Assembly: GCA_032718475.1 (NCBI GenBank)
Contig: JAUCBJ010006079.1
Span: forward strand, 1-64,000
Direction of reading: 5' to 3'
DNA from: Nemertoderma westbladi
Lineage: Eukaryota > Xenacoelomorpha > Nemertodermatida > Nemertodermatidae
Length of the DNA stretch: 64,000 nt
Positions 19,654 through 31,990 of this stretch are shown here, piece by piece (the stretch's first letter is position 1; the number at the start of each line of letters is the position of its first letter). A program made the position numbers and the translations under genes. The notes beneath the pieces are model-generated. The model was not told the DNA's origin and did no database searches. It saw nothing but the letters and a program-made list of their open reading frames with translations.

Positions 19654-22600
19654 TTGGCCTTTGTCATGACTGAACTGGAAACTCGTGAGTCACTCGCATA
19701 TAAACCCAGTGTATCTGATGGTAATAGTAAACCATCATTCCATAAACCTAATTATTATAGCTCTGGTACAAAATATGTCTCCCAGAATTTTACTACATCA
19801 TCTTTACCTGTTATCGAGCCACATTCCACTACATACATTGCTTGCCCTGCCTGTAGAGGAAAGCCACATGGAGTTAAGAATTGCAGGTCCTTTATCAATA
19901 AAACACCACAAGAACATTCTCAGCTTATGTTTTCTTCTAACTTTTGTAGAAATTGTTTGGGACCTCACCAGAGTTCTGCATGTCAATCTACTGAGCTGTG
20001 TCATTACTGTGGCAAACGTCACCATTCTGTGTTATGTTTCTCCCCAAAATCAAACACTAACCGTAATTCCCCTAGCCAAACCGTACCGGTAGTACAAGTA
20101 TATTGCCTTCTAATCAGCCCCCTATTCATCCAAATTCAAGGGGTCCAAGATCCTTTCAGCCTTCTCAACATTCATATCCATCTACTCCAGCATTGTCCAA
20201 TATTGACATGGATCCCACGAACTCTGCCACAAATATAGGTTCTTGTAAAGTATTTGTGAAAATTGCAAAAGCATTTATTACAGTACCAGGTGGAAATTCT
20301 GGAATTTGGATATATTTATACTTGGATGATGGGTCCAAACGATCATATATTCGCTGTGAAACAGCGACCTCAATGGATTTACCTATTTGTGATTATAGAA
20401 CATTGACCACTGGGTCATTTGGGGAATATATACATACCCAACAATCACAATGTGTATTATTTGACCTGAGAAGTAGTTTTTCAGACCCACCAATGTCTTT
20501 TAATGCCTGGACAAGTGAACGTCTTTGCCCAAATATTAGGCAAGAGAGTGTTTCCATATCTGACCTTCCCCCTCATTTATCTTGTCTTAATCCATGGGCA
20601 GATGTCTATGATGATGGCGACGACCATTGCATTAGTCTAATGATTGGTGCAGACCAATTGTGGAACATTACTGGATATCCAATAATTTTTCCCAGTTACC
20701 CAACAGCAATCAATACCTTCTTTGGTTATATGTTATCTGGCCCAATGCATAATACACACCAAAATAATCAACTATGTAGTCCATCCATGATTATATCTGA
20801 GATAGATGATATATCTCAGCTTTGGAGCCTCGATTCGATCGGGATTAAAGAACACCATGTTGACTCTGATCCAGCTTATGTTACCCCAGGCCATTCCCGT
20901 GAAAATCCATTAAGGTACCAAGTTACCTTACCATTTTTGAGTGATGTTAGACCTCAATGTAACTTTCATTCAGTTGTCAAATACCAGGACCGGGTTGTCA
21001 CTGATTTGATCAATTCTGACAAAATAAATGAATATTCCGCTAAAATGGAGAAACTTATTATGGATGGTATTGTAGAAGAATCATACTCTGATAATAATTG
21101 TGGCTTTTACTTACCTCACCATGGAGTATGGAAACACTCAAAATTGCTTGTTGTTTTTAATGGTTCAATGATGAATAATAAAGGAGTTAGTTTAAATTCC
21201 TGTTTGGATCCAGGTCCAAACCTTTTGGCACCATTAGTAGATGTAATTATTAAATTTCGATTATGTCCATATGTTGTTGTCGCCGATGTAGTAGCTGCAT
21301 TCCATCAAATAGAATTGTATCCAAATGATGGTGTTTGGGTAAAATTTCTATGGAATGGTCGTATACTTCAATTTAAATAGGTCCCATTCGGTGTTACCTC
21401 TAGTCCTTACCACTTACTGTTTTACACCATGTTAATAATGAGGACGATTTTGAGTTTGCTCAGTGGTTATTATCAGCCCTGCTTTGTGATGATATCATCA
21501 GGAGCGAAAACACCAAGAAAGAAGCTGATACTTTCTTATCTGAAGCTATAAAACTATTTTCTAAAGCAGCCATGGAGCTGAAACCTGTATAAAACCCAAC
21601 CAAAGTTCTAGGTGTAAGTTGGGATACTGATAGTGACATAATTTTTGTTGATACATCAGTAGTTTCTGTTCCCACTAAGTATACCCCCCGTGAACTTCTG
21701 AAATCGATCGCAAAAGTATTTGACCCCTTAGGATTACTATCAGCATGGGTTATAACAGCCAGACTCATTCTTCAACAATGTCATAAGAATGGTATTGGAT
21801 GGAATAACCAGATACCTTATGATTATCAACAACAGTGGTGTTCTTGGTCAAATGAAGCTGGAACATTAATCCATTTCCAACGTTGTGTTTATTTTGATAC
21901 AAGTTATGATCTCCATATTTTTTGTGATGCTTCCAAAGAAGTCCTGTACTTCTTTTTGGTAAATCTCGTGCTGCACCTCTCAAACCAAGTCATTCTGTAC
22001 CTAGATTGGAACTTTTAGCAGTTCTTCTTGGCTCTCGGTTCAGCAACCATGTTAAATTAAATATCTTTATACCACACCTAATCTTCTTCTGGACTGATTC
22101 CCAATGTTGCCTCTATTGGATCCGCAAGGGTACATCTAAATGGGACATTTTTGTATCAAATCGTTTACGGGAAATTTCCTTATATACTTTATCTGATCAA
22201 TGGAGATATGTTCAGACGCACCTAAATCCTGCCGATATCCCTTCGCAGGGGGGCTCGCTTGTCAGCCTTAGCAAACAGCGATCTGTACCATCATGGTCCA
22301 CCATTTCTCCGTGAACCTCAAATATATTGGCCTCAACCACTGATAGCTCCACCCCAGTTACTTACTATTGAAAATCCTGATCCTTTATTTGAATCACCTA
22401 TTGATATTACTCGATTCTCCAATTTTGCCCATTTAGTTCATGTCACCTCTTGGGTATTTAGATTTATCACAAATTCCCAACATATACTCACTACTAGGGT
22501 ATCAGGTTTTCTATGGACTGTAGAACTCAAATTTGCTCTAAACTATTTAATCCGGGTTGAACAGCATCGCTGGTTTCCTGAAGAAATTTGTATGCTGCAG

Positions 22601-23969
22601 AATAAACCTAATACGCCATTATCTCGATCATCATCACTATGGCGATTCCACCCAATATTGAAAGATGGAATCCTTATGTTTGTTCCACGCACTGGAGAAG
22701 ATCCATTATTGCTTCTTCAATATAAAAGTCATCTAACCTACCTAATTGTATTTCATATACATTCAGTTCTTCAGCATCAAGGTGCTGAAGCAACATTGTC
22801 ACAGGTTCGCACAAAATACTGGATACCTAAAGGTAGATCTATGGTACATAAGCTAGTTTATAGTTGTCCAAAATGTAAACGTTACCAAGCTACACCTTAT
22901 AACCCACCAGAGTCTGCACTTCAACCATTCCGGACCACACCTGTCATTCCATTCCATACTACTGGAGTTGACCATATTGGACCTATATATATTGAAGAGA
23001 AGACTAAAGCTTATATTCTACTATTTACCTGTGCAAGTATATGAGCTGTCCACCTGGAACTCATGGATGATCTCCAAGCAACTACTACTCATTTTGCTTT
23101 CCGAAAATTTCTGGCTCGCAGAATTCCACTTTTTCGAGAAGTCCATTTCAGATCAGACAATGCAAAGACCTTTTTGAAGGTATCAACAATGAAATTTCCA
23201 TCGCACATTATTGATTGGAATTTCATTCCAGCTCGATCACCCCACTGGGGTGGGTTTTGGGAGTGGTTAAACCGCATTATAAATAATTGTATATGGACAG
23301 TTTGTCATGGTATACTACTTCCACGAAGAGAGTTAGAAGCTTTCTTGGCTGAGAATGAATCAGTAATGAACATGCGTCCACTTACTGCATTTTCAAATGA
23401 TTTCAATGATCTGTCAGTAATTACACCCAGCCATTTCCTCTATGGCACACCACCACTAGCCAACAATGAACTAGATATCAATGCAATTAATGCAGATAAT
23501 AATCGCCGAGCACTATTGAAGTGTAATAAAGCAAGTCAGTTATACTGGAAGTTATGGTCTCGAGATTACTTGAATTCTCTTAGTACATGGAGATCAACTG
23601 GTTCACATGGGTTCACATGGTAGTATGCCAACCGTGGGGGCAATTGTAATTGTTCGAGAATCTGCTCCGAAAGGCCGTGGATGGCTTCCCCGAGGCAAAT
23701 GGCCTCTGGCCCGTGTAACTCGTTTACTAACAGGGCGAGATGGTAAAGATCGCGCTGTTGAACTTAAGATCCGTGGGAAAACGACAACCCGATCAGCACA
23801 CCTACTTGTGCCACTTGAGATTGACAATTACCCATATCCTTCTGCTGCTATTAATAATGATGTTCGAGATAATGTGAAATCCACACTGACTTCAACATTC
23901 GTATCTACATCAACTGGGAAAATTGTTAATAATACAAAACCCTTACAAATACACCAAACTCGATGGTGA
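19654..23969 (+). pseudogene. BEL/Pao element 2: zinc knuckles, protease, RT, RNase H, integrase (decayed)
   Basis: Order along the strand: gag zinc knuckles (CPACRGKPHGVKNC, CRNCLGPHQSSAC, CHYCGKRHHSVLC; 19840-20040); protease LYLDDGSKRSYI near 20315; RT N-terminal part (KLLVVFNGS, VVADVVAAFHQI; to 21380); the rest of RT and an RNase-H-like CDAS to about 22000 in shifted frames; integrase HHCC finger (HSVLQHQGAE to CPKCKRYQA; 22755-22890) and core (GVDHIGPI near 22970, DNAKTF near 23160, PHWGGFWEW near 23240); then the BEL-type C-terminal domain (GAIVIVRE to HLLVPLE, 23637-23820). Several stops and frameshifts show it is dead. No envelope gene is seen. Confidence 0.9.
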
Positions 23970-24040
23970 CAAGATCAGGTCGTAGAATTACCAAACAATA
24001 AATTTCACAATTACTTGAGAGAGAAATTGTGACGTGGGGG

Positions 24041-24365
24041 TGTGTTCCAAGTTATACAGTATCTTTATTATATATACTATCTTGGTGGTGGTTATATTTT
24101 AGTATGGCTGATATAGCCTACTACAACAGTATTACAGGTACCGTATTACCTTCGTCTGACTGTGTACTGAATGTGTCTGCTTATGCCGTGCCAACTGCCT
24201 GACTGTATTCTGGTATTGTTGTACCGTCTATATATACATATATATATATATCTGACCCAAATATTGCAAGCATTATTATATTGATATCAGGATGTTGATG
24301 CTATATTGGTGACATCTATTTTTTGTTGATTATTGCCTTTTATTGATTTCGGACTTAGATTTGCA
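24041..24365 (+). repeat. 3' LTR of BEL/Pao element 2
   Basis: Starts TGTGTTCC directly after a purine tract (GTGGGGG) and ends TTTGCA, so it has TG..CA ends. Its last 240 bp match 17957-18196. The next base begins gypsy RNase H coding sequence on the minus strand. Confidence 0.8.
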
Positions 24366-25380
24366 TAGGCATTGACCCACCCATATACAGTTGATGAATC
24401 TGTCTATATTGTTATATTTTTTAATTCCCACGCCATGGCCATGTTTAATCCTTCAACTACAGACTTGAGTTCAGCTGTATTTATATGCTCATTATCCATG
24501 TTCTTCCTCAGCCAGGTTCCGTCTTCTGCTACAATCCCATTAATTTGAATCAATGCTCCCAATATGATGTTGCTGGCAACATACCATACTTCGCCCACAT
24601 CTATATTCGATATCGGCCAATGTCCATGAGCTGGGTCATCTTTGTTCACTCTCACAATGGTTTCCAGCAATTTCTCTCTTACATCGTCATCTACTGCACT
24701 GTCCATTAATGTTTTGGACGCCTGTCTTTGTAGCCAGGAACATGCTACTCTCAGCCATCCCCCAATCAAGTAATTTCCACGTAATTTGCCTATGATTGCC
24801 AACAATCTACAATGACTTATTGATTTCTCAATTTCCTCTGGTTGAGGCAATTCTGAATCTCGTCGCCATTTGCCCTCTTTTACAGAAATACCGAGTACCC
24901 TTGCTCCATTCTTTATTTCGACTGGATCCTTACTTCCGAGTCCATACCTTTTCAAATGATTTACAACTTCTATCGCTTCTACCTTACTCACATCTACATA
25001 AATGTCATCACGAAAATTATCTGCTGCATCTTTTATCTTCTTGTCCTGTTCTAGAACTTTCTCTACTATTGAATCTAGTATCTTCGGTGCTGGGGCTAAA
25101 CCATAACCTAATCTCATCATTTCATAGAGTTTGCCTTTAAATTTTACAACTTGGTATGGGTGTAATTTCTAATTGACATGAACCTGCATGTATGCATTTT
25201 TTAGGTCTATAACGGCCATTTGATTTCCCTTTCTCATCCATTTTCTCAGTTTCTCATTGCTCACTGCAGCGTCGGTACCAGGTTGGTTTTTCAAATGTTT
25301 ATTAAGTTCCCTGAAGTCCATAATGGGTCTTACTCTGTCTTTACGGGGTTCGTTTTTGTGCATAAGCGGTATCAGCGCCC
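24366..25380 (-). pseudogene. Ty3/gypsy RT and RNase H, truncated
   Basis: Minus-strand pol. The RT starts with RPIMDFRELNKHLKN (25330-25280) and AVIDLKNAYMQVHVN, then after a frame break carries DDIYVD, the catalytic aspartate region, near 25000. RNase H begins with VWYVASNIILGALI and NTAELKSVVEGLNMAMAW near 24430. After an in-frame TAG the TDSSTVYGWV block reads to 24368, exactly where the BEL/Pao LTR starts. Integrase is absent. I infer truncation at or by the BEL/Pao insertion. Confidence 0.85.
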
Positions 25381-26036
25381 TGGGAATGTAATTAATCTCC
25401 TTTAACCAGCCGTTATTTATGTGCTTTGATAAAATCCCACCCGATTACAACCTCCAAATTACCAACAATATAATCAACAATGAGAAATGACCATTCAATT
25501 TCATTTAATCCATCAATTTTCACAGCAGTAATCATTTCACATTTTAATTTCTGGGTAACAATTCCATCTAACATAGCTATCCTATTATTTGAGTCACATT
25601 CTCTAATAAATCCAATAAGTCCAGAACTAAACTTTCGAGTCATTACTCCTCGGCTATATACCGTATCTACCAACGCAGTGGCCTTCTTGCCTCCGCATAT
25701 TGATTGTATGACTGGGGCCGGGCTCCTTCCCTGTATCTCCGGGGAAACGGCCACTGGCGCATGTTCCGCCATCTCCCCTCGCACGTTTCCCCCCATATTA
25801 CTACCATATTCCCGAACTCCTGTCGCTGTCGAAGAATTTCCCGTAACTTCAGTACACTCCCTTACAATGTGGCCCTGTTTTCCACATCGATAGCAACTCA
25901 CCTGATATCTACTAAACGCTTGCTGAGCGCCACCGCCACCATTTCTGTAGTAACACTCCCTGGCAAAATGGCCGCTCCTCCCGCAATGAAAACAATTATT
26001 GGATCCCCTACCGGTATCTCCACCGTATCCACCTCG
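25381..26036 (-). pseudogene. Ty3/gypsy zinc knuckles and protease
   Basis: Two CCHC knuckles (CFHCGRSGHFAREC near 26000, CYRCGKQGHIVREC at 25898-25857) are followed by a retropepsin-like region, ALVDTVYSRGV near 25670 and VIGWDFI near 25420. The catalytic triad position reads DTV rather than DTG/DSG, so the protease is probably inactive. The join to RT is frameshifted. Confidence 0.8.
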
Positions 26037-26651
26037 TCATCCACCTTCTTGACTCCACCCCCATTGGCCACTACCTCGGTATCCATTGTTGTAGTCTATC
26101 TCTGCGCTATAACCTTGCCCTGCTGCACCGACTATATCAGCTGTATTGTGTTCTTTTTCAGACAACAACCGACGTGCTTGTACGACTAGTTTTTCGAGGT
26201 CCATTTCTCCAGCCAGAGCTTTAACTTCCGTTGAAATATCATCCGGTATACCGCTTACCATCTGACCTGAAACCATCTTTCCAGACACTGCATTCTCAAC
26301 TAAGTTCCCTGTCACCAATCCGATTAATCTTTTCAAATCCGCTACGAATGCATCTACCGATTCTCCCGGTTTCAATTCTCTATTCTTAAACTGTTCATAA
26401 GCAGTATACTCATTCACAGCAAAAGCCGCTATCAATGCATTTTGTATTCTGTCACATCTAAACTTATCCGCCTCAGATAACTGACTAACGACGGCATACG
26501 CAGCACCATCCAAGGATAACCTGAGATACGTTGCCCTTGATTCCTCCTCGACAACACCTTCTGTTTTCAGCACATCGAACGTGTCATTATATATCATTAA
26601 CCATGTCAGTGTGTCCCCGCTACCGTTATACTTTTTTACATAGTCGCTCAA
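26037..26651 (-). CDS. Ty3/gypsy Gag, N-terminal part
   Basis: ATG at 26651, 204 codons. It begins MSDYVKKYNGSGDTLTW and carries YEQFKNRELKPGESVDAFVADLKRL, the Ty3/gypsy gag capsid signature. It ends GWSQEGG at a stop close to the first zinc knuckle, which is in another frame. Gag assembles the particle. The frame as seen is open, but separation from the knuckles suggests a frameshift. Confidence 0.8.
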   Translation of the reverse strand: MSDYVKKYNGSGDTLTWLMIYNDTFDVLKTEGVVEEESRATYLRLSLDGAAYAVVSQLSEADKFRCDRIQNALIAAFAVNEYTAYEQFKNRELKPGESVDAFVADLKRLIGLVTGNLVENAVSGKMVSGQMVSGIPDDISTEVKALAGEMDLEKLVVQARRLLSEKEHNTADIVGAAGQGYSAEIDYNNGYRGSGQWGWSQEGG

Positions 26652-27624
26652 CTTCGGAACCTTATTACACCATTGATATTTATAAAATTACTAGTCAATA
26701 ATACCAACTACAGAACTATTCTCAACAGCACATCAATACTGCACTACAGCTGTACAGGCCCGGTTAGCTTATAAGAACTGAATAGCGTTTTTCTGTAAGC
26801 TCTATTATTATTCTCTCTATCTACCTTCTACATACAGATACAATCATCGTTCAAACTTCCCTCCACCATATATCTAGTATATTAGTATAATTTGTATATA
26901 TGACTCGTTTGCACTAAAGTTTGTTGAAAGAGGCAAAGGAAGTGATTGGAGAGATAAACCCGCGGGTTTGGCTTACTCCTTTCACTTACCTCAGCATTAA
27001 GTAAAATTTGAAAATGGAAGAAGTTATTACGTATTTTATATTCAATTTCATAAACAGCCTTTAAACGCAATAATATTTAGTTAAATAATTAGCCTCAAAA
27101 TACTTTTATATTTTAGTTCTTTTGTTATTATTAGTTCTTATGTAATTTGAGATGGGAAATGGGGGACGTAGTCCTAGCCATGTTCCATTTCAATAAGTGA
27201 ATTGTTAATTTATAAATAAAACTGGAAGAAGTATATTTTGTAATTTAATTTGTATTTTGTATGTAATCACAGTTATGCAATAGTTTATGCAATAAGCAGT
27301 GGAAATATTTGTATGTAGTTATTAGAATTATATAACTGAGTTTAATTCGTTTATTATTATTAATTAGTTTTATTTGAAAGTAAAACTTTATTTGTTATTC
27401 AATAACGCCCTATCTCTTCTACAATTGGAGAGAAACACTGCCTGTTTCTCTTGGAGCGGTGTTACGATATATGGCGCTGTGTTCTAAACAACCCATTATA
27501 CAGTACAAAATAAATTAGATAAGTTTATATTAATATGCAACTGCAGTATAATTAGATAGGGTAAACAAAATCTACCAGTTCGTTTTATATTCATTTAATT
27601 TTATACAGTATGTACTACTACTAG
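26652..27624. other. Gypsy leader/possible LTR, then unassigned AT-rich sequence
   Basis: The first 250 bp should contain the 5' LTR and primer site of the minus-strand gypsy element; a TGGTGTAATAAGG string just upstream of gag is a possible primer site. No second LTR copy exists to confirm this. 26900-27624 shows no gene. Confidence 0.35.
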
Positions 27625-27684
27625 GATCGGCATGCTGCATTGCAGCTGCATTTTTAAGAATGCTGTGCCGGCTTATCGACAAAA
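27625..27684 (-). mobile_element. RTE-like LINE 3' end fragment
   Basis: Reverse complement of the last 60 bp of the 7833-11604 element (AGCCGGCACAGCATTC through CCGATCCTAGTAG). Heavily 5'-truncated; it abuts the piggyBac-like repeat. Confidence 0.85.
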
Positions 27685-27687
27685 ACA

Positions 27688-28880
27688 ATCCATTAGTACC
27701 GGGCATAAAGTGCTGTACAAATACCGGTGGGGAGGGGGGGGGGGGGGGGGGTGGGGGGTCATATTTACCCTTTCCTCTAAAATCTACAAATATTAACGAA
27801 AACGTCTGATTTTTTGTTTGTACATGGGTATCACTAGTCTGGATCCGACCGAAAAAAAACATTTCGAAAAAATGTACTGGGGTGGTAATATTGAAGTACC
27901 AAAATTACAAGTAGAGCACAATTACCACAAAATTTGAAAGTTACATTTTTCGGCTAATTGTTTTTCAATACAGGTTTTCTGGGGCGCAAAATACATTGGA
28001 AAATATTTAAAAATGATATGATTACCGTAAATGGCTGTTTAGTCCTCTATGCGTAGGAAAAAAATGAAAAAAACAAGTAACCAGCACCTTTCAGTTAGAA
28101 CACAAAATTTTTAATTCACTTATACGATGCTATAAATTAACATTTTTAGGTTTTCTAGGGCGCTGATTCTAATGGAATACATTTCAAATATACCAGATCA
28201 TTGCTACTTGTATTTTTCGGCGCAATTTGGTAAATTTTGGTGCTAGCACCAAATTTCGTTCCCATCACCAAAAAGTACAAGTTTGCCATGTCCAGTGCTG
28301 ATTTTATTGATTCCATCCGATTCAGGAACCTCATAAACCCGCAAGAAACAAGATGATACTATCTTCTGATCAATTTACTCATTTTCCAAAATTTGGTGCA
28401 GGCACAACAATTTTCACCCACCGGCGAAAAATACAAGTTTGAAAACTCTTATGAAATTTTTACTGATTCCATTGAATTCAGAACCCTAACAAACCCGTAT
28501 AACGCAAGAAACAAGATGACTCAATCAATTGATATATTTGATGGTTTTCAAAATTTGGTGCTAGCACCACATTTTGCACCCACTTCCGAAAAATACAAGT
28601 TTGAGATGTCTAGTTCGATAATTATATATTCCATTGAATTCATTAACAGCCATTAACCTCTAAAATGCAAGAAATAAATTGTCACAAGCAATTTTATCTA
28701 TTGAATGGATTTTCAAAATTTCGTGCTAGCACCAAAATTTGTACACAGCACCGAAAAATACAAGTTTTATACGCTTGGTGCAACTCGTATATATTTCATC
28801 GATACCAGAACCCCAAAAGACCCCAATTGCGTAAAAAAACAAGTTTCAAACAATCAATTATAATATCCATTAAATCTACT
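27688..28880 (+). mobile_element. Partial copy of the piggyBac-like repeat (see 55927-57479)
   Basis: Matches the reverse complement of roughly 56330-57470, including the end block ATTAGTACCGGGC, the G run (27729-27758), GGTCATATT and the tandem modules with a TTGGTGCTAGCACCAA palindrome. The first bases read TCCA instead of CCCT and no TTAA flanks it; the other end is missing. The small open frames in it are repeat products, not genes. Confidence 0.8.
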
Positions 28881-29246
28881 AAATAATTGTGCTAATTTCG
28901 CCTATATTTCTATATTAATCAATGTGCTAAATTTACGCTTAAATTGCGCTTTTATAATTGTCAAATTAATTTAGGGCGATTATGTTTTTCTGCTCGCTGG
29001 TTGGTCGAGAGCCCAGCTGGGAGAACCCTGGATCTGATCTGGCCGATCATGTGAACAGAATAGACATTGCGTCATTCTCGTTAGTTTCTCGTTTAAATTA
29101 GTGTAATTTGCACTTCCGTTTTTTATTGTAAATTTGCTGTCTTTCTGTTAAAAATGTGACTTGGCATATGATTACTGCTTGGACTGATTCTTGATTTGAT
29201 TTTCTGATTGTTAATTATAATCACTATGATGTTTCGTTTCCGTTTC
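28881..29246. other. Unassigned stretch
   Basis: AT-rich sequence with no ORF, RNA gene or terminal repeat that I can support. Confidence 0.5.
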
Positions 29247-29582
29247 CGTGGACCGTTTCCGCGCAGCTTTTTTTTGAGCTTTTTTTAGTTAAAACAATTT
29301 CTAGAAATTCATTGCTTTAAGATGAATCTGAGAATTTTCGAATGCTAAAACCTAAAATATAGAATAAAGCTCTAAAAAGCTAAAAAAAAGCTAAAAAAAA
29401 GCTCAAAAAAAGCTCAAAAATAGCCGGGCGAATATTAATTATCTAATTCTAGAACACATTCATATTACATCTTAATTTTTACTGAACGTTAGAAAAGACA
29501 TATCAAGCTTGAAAAAAAGCTCAAAAAAAAGCTAGAAAAACTCAGAATACCCCACATAAAAAAGCAGCGTGGAAACGGGCCT
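29247..29582. mobile_element. Candidate MITE with imperfect inverted ends and A-rich AGCT-type repeats
   Basis: The left end CGTTTCCGCGCAGCTTTTTT and the right end (reverse complement CCGTTTCCACGCTGCTTTTTT, shown in part) are imperfect inverted repeats. Both inner flanks consist of 'aaaaaaagctc' or 'gagcttttttt' repeats. No coding capacity. The target duplication is unclear, so class is unassigned. Confidence 0.4.
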
Positions 29583-30938
29583 TAAGCGTAGGCATAGCGG
29601 GCGAGCTGTTCAGAAAACGACGGCGGGAGAGTTGGAGGATCCAATGTACGGCAGTATCAGCAGCGCTGGTGACTGTGGGTCGGGCTGATTAAAGTTTAGG
29701 ACTGGGCACCGATCATCATTAAGGCTGTGGGGGCAAGGCGATCCAGATTTTGTCTCTCAGTTTGCTAGTTAGTTAGGTAGAAAGGACTTATTGATCTGGG
29801 GTGACCTTGGATAACTACGCTACTGCTATAAATGTGGCTATTGCTACGCTGTTATTATTGTTGTATTGTTTAGGAAATGCATGATTCTTGATTGTAATGT
29901 TTTAGATAGGCGCTATTTCTTGATTGTTTTCTGTTTCTGAATCTATGCTTGCTTAAATTGCGGTTAGGTCAAATAATACGGTATTTAGGCTGACTCTAGT
30001 GTAGTCCAGTAGCGTAAATAGTTAGCGTTACAATTCTGGAATACCTAGTTTTAAATAGTTTGCAACTCCGTACATTTGAGTAAAATAATGTAGTTTATGC
30101 TAGTATTTAGAACAAAATAATGATTTCGTACGCTGCATAGCGGAGAATAGTTTAGTTATTTTACGCTTAGGAAATATTTTGGATTAATTTACGCTAGGCG
30201 GTTATCCCAGAATATCTTGTTTACAAGTTTGCAGTAGTAGCAGGTGTAGCGAAGCAGTAGACTAGCTGGAAATGGAAAGTTTTTATTTACTTCTATAATT
30301 AAAAACGCACCAACATCCACAACACAATAAAATAAGATCATTTTTTTAAACATTCACTGAGTGACTGATAGAGGCCGTATCTAAATAATCAAATATTAAT
30401 ATACATATAGTATACTATACAATACACCGATATAAAAACAAATTTATTACTATTGGTAAGTATGTTGGTGTATGCGATATACAATATAAAATAAGTATGT
30501 AAGATATTGTTTTTAAAATACATAAAATAAATTAAAATAAGTCTGTAGGATAGTGATCTTAAAATAGAAACAAACAGCACATTAAAATACTTAAAATTTA
30601 ATAAATTAAATGATTTAATATTTAATTATTTTAAGTTAAAGTTAGTAGTTTTATTCTTAAAATAAGCCGTGTTTAATAAATATATTATAAAATTATTATT
30701 AATTATTATAATTATTATGTAATGTAGGTTTATTGAATTAAAATAATGTATTTAAAATAATGGAATAAGTATGTTAGTATATGCGATATACAATATAAAA
30801 TAAGTATGAGATGTAGTGAATTATTTTTAAAATACATAAAATAAATTAAAAAAAGTTAGCTATTGTTATAATACTACTGACATATGCCGAGCAATAAGAC
30901 GAGTGAATCAGAATGAAAAAGAACCCGCAGCTAATTGA
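29583..30938. other. Unassigned AT-rich sequence with an 85-bp direct duplication
   Basis: No gene supported. Segments at about 30456-30540 and 30766-30855 are near copies (both contain 'tatgcgatatacaatata' and 'aaaatacataaaataaatt'), about 310 bp apart. Confidence 0.5.
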
Positions 30939-31628
30939 TATCTCGGAGAGCATTCTAAACTCCGACCTTCATCAGATATTACTATTTACAACTTCAAGGG
31001 AGTGGCTCTTTCCGTGGCCGATGTAAACTCGCTCCGGGGAAGAGAATGGCTTACAGACAACATCATCAATGCGTGTCTCCAGTCTCTCACAAAAGATAAG
31101 AACAATGTTCGTGTGCTCAGCTCCCACTTCTATAGCCGTCTCGTCTCTCCGACCGGAAGATATAAATCTATTGAAAGATGGACAAGCAAATTCAACATCT
31201 TTAACCTCGACACAGTCCTCTTCCCCGTTAATGTGGAGAATGTTCATTGGGTATTGGTCGTCATTCACCCAAAGATGGGTCTCATTCGACATATAGACTC
31301 ACTCGGAAACTATGCGAACACATTCAAACCAATAACCGAGGAGATAATTCATTGGCTAACTCTGGAGGCCGAGCGCAGGTGTATCCCACTTAAAAAGTTT
31401 ACCACTGAGCCACCACTAAGTCGATGTCAATTCAACTCCTACCAATGCGGAGCATTTGTGTGTCGTTTTGCCAAGGCGGTAATTGAGGGTGGGTCACTAA
31501 CAGAGGTTGATGACCCGGATGCCCAGGCATACAGGGAGTTTCTACTCAACGAAATTGAGTCCACAGCCACCATTACTCAAGCAATCCTTTATCCCTCCAC
31601 CAACGCTCAACAGGAAACCACAGTTTAA
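30939..31628 (+). CDS. C48 (Ulp1/SENP-type) cysteine protease domain, copy 1
   Basis: Open frame after a TGA at 30936; no ATG precedes the domain, so the start is outside or lost. It has the C48 layout: REWLTDNIINACLQSL near 31040, VHWVLVVI near 31240, IDSLG near 31298 and QFNSYQCGAFVC near 31430. Catalytic His, Asp, Gln and Cys are all present with Q-x5-C spacing; the usual Asp before Cys is Gln. C48 enzymes cleave SUMO-like proteins, but this domain also occurs in transposons. The neighbours and the C2HC motif just downstream resemble the LINE at 38.8-41.7 kb, so I favour a LINE origin over a host SENP gene. Confidence 0.75.
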   Translation, partial: YLGEHSKLRPSSDITIYNFKGVALSVADVNSLRGREWLTDNIINACLQSLTKDKNNVRVLSSHFYSRLVSPTGRYKSIERWTSKFNIFNLDTVLFPVNVENVHWVLVVIHPKMGLIRHIDSLGNYANTFKPITEEIIHWLTLEAERRCIPLKKFTTEPPLSRCQFNSYQCGAFVCRFAKAVIEGGSLTEVDDPDAQAYREFLLNEIESTATITQAILYPSTNAQQETTV

Positions 31629-31725
31629 CAACATTCAGCTCCAATCCAGACGTCGAGGTCTCCCACCCCAGCCGACGGACCCTGGTACAAACACGGATAC
31701 TCGTAGCCATCCAGCTAAGTCTGAG

Positions 31726-31800
31726 TGCCAGGTCTGCCGAGATTCGATCCCAGTGAATCTAACAGGTCTCCTATGAAAACACGGCCGTCCAACAACATGT
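31726..31800 (+). pseudogene. C2HC zinc-finger remnant downstream of C48 copy 1
   Basis: A frame with CQVCRDSIPVNLTGLL, a stop, then KHGRPTTC: C-x2-C...H-x5-C. The same pattern with similar residues follows C48 copy 2 at 41672-41749. Shared order supports a common parent ORF. Confidence 0.5.
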
Positions 31801-31895
31801 AGCGGTTCGGGGAAACCCTGGGCCCACTCAAGCCCTTCTAAATATACAACAGACCCTTTACCCTCCACTCAAGTTCCGACTGCACAACCGCCAGA

Positions 31896-31966
31896 CTCAA
31901 CCAATGAGACACCTCCAATGTTATATAGTGTCTGGTTAGAGATGTGTGCATTGTACTTGACACAAC
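31896..31966 (-). mobile_element. Internal RTE-like LINE fragment
   Basis: About 70 bp nearly identical to the reverse complement of 11238-11310 of the full-length element. It contains neither LINE end, so it is probably a remnant left by deletion. Confidence 0.8.
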
Positions 31967-31990
31967 TAAATGTACTTGACAGACTAAGTC

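Noticed and set aside
30939-31628. Polinton/adenovirus-type protease as the source of the C48 domain
   Set aside because: No polymerase B, packaging ATPase or capsid genes nearby, and motifs fit Ulp1 better.
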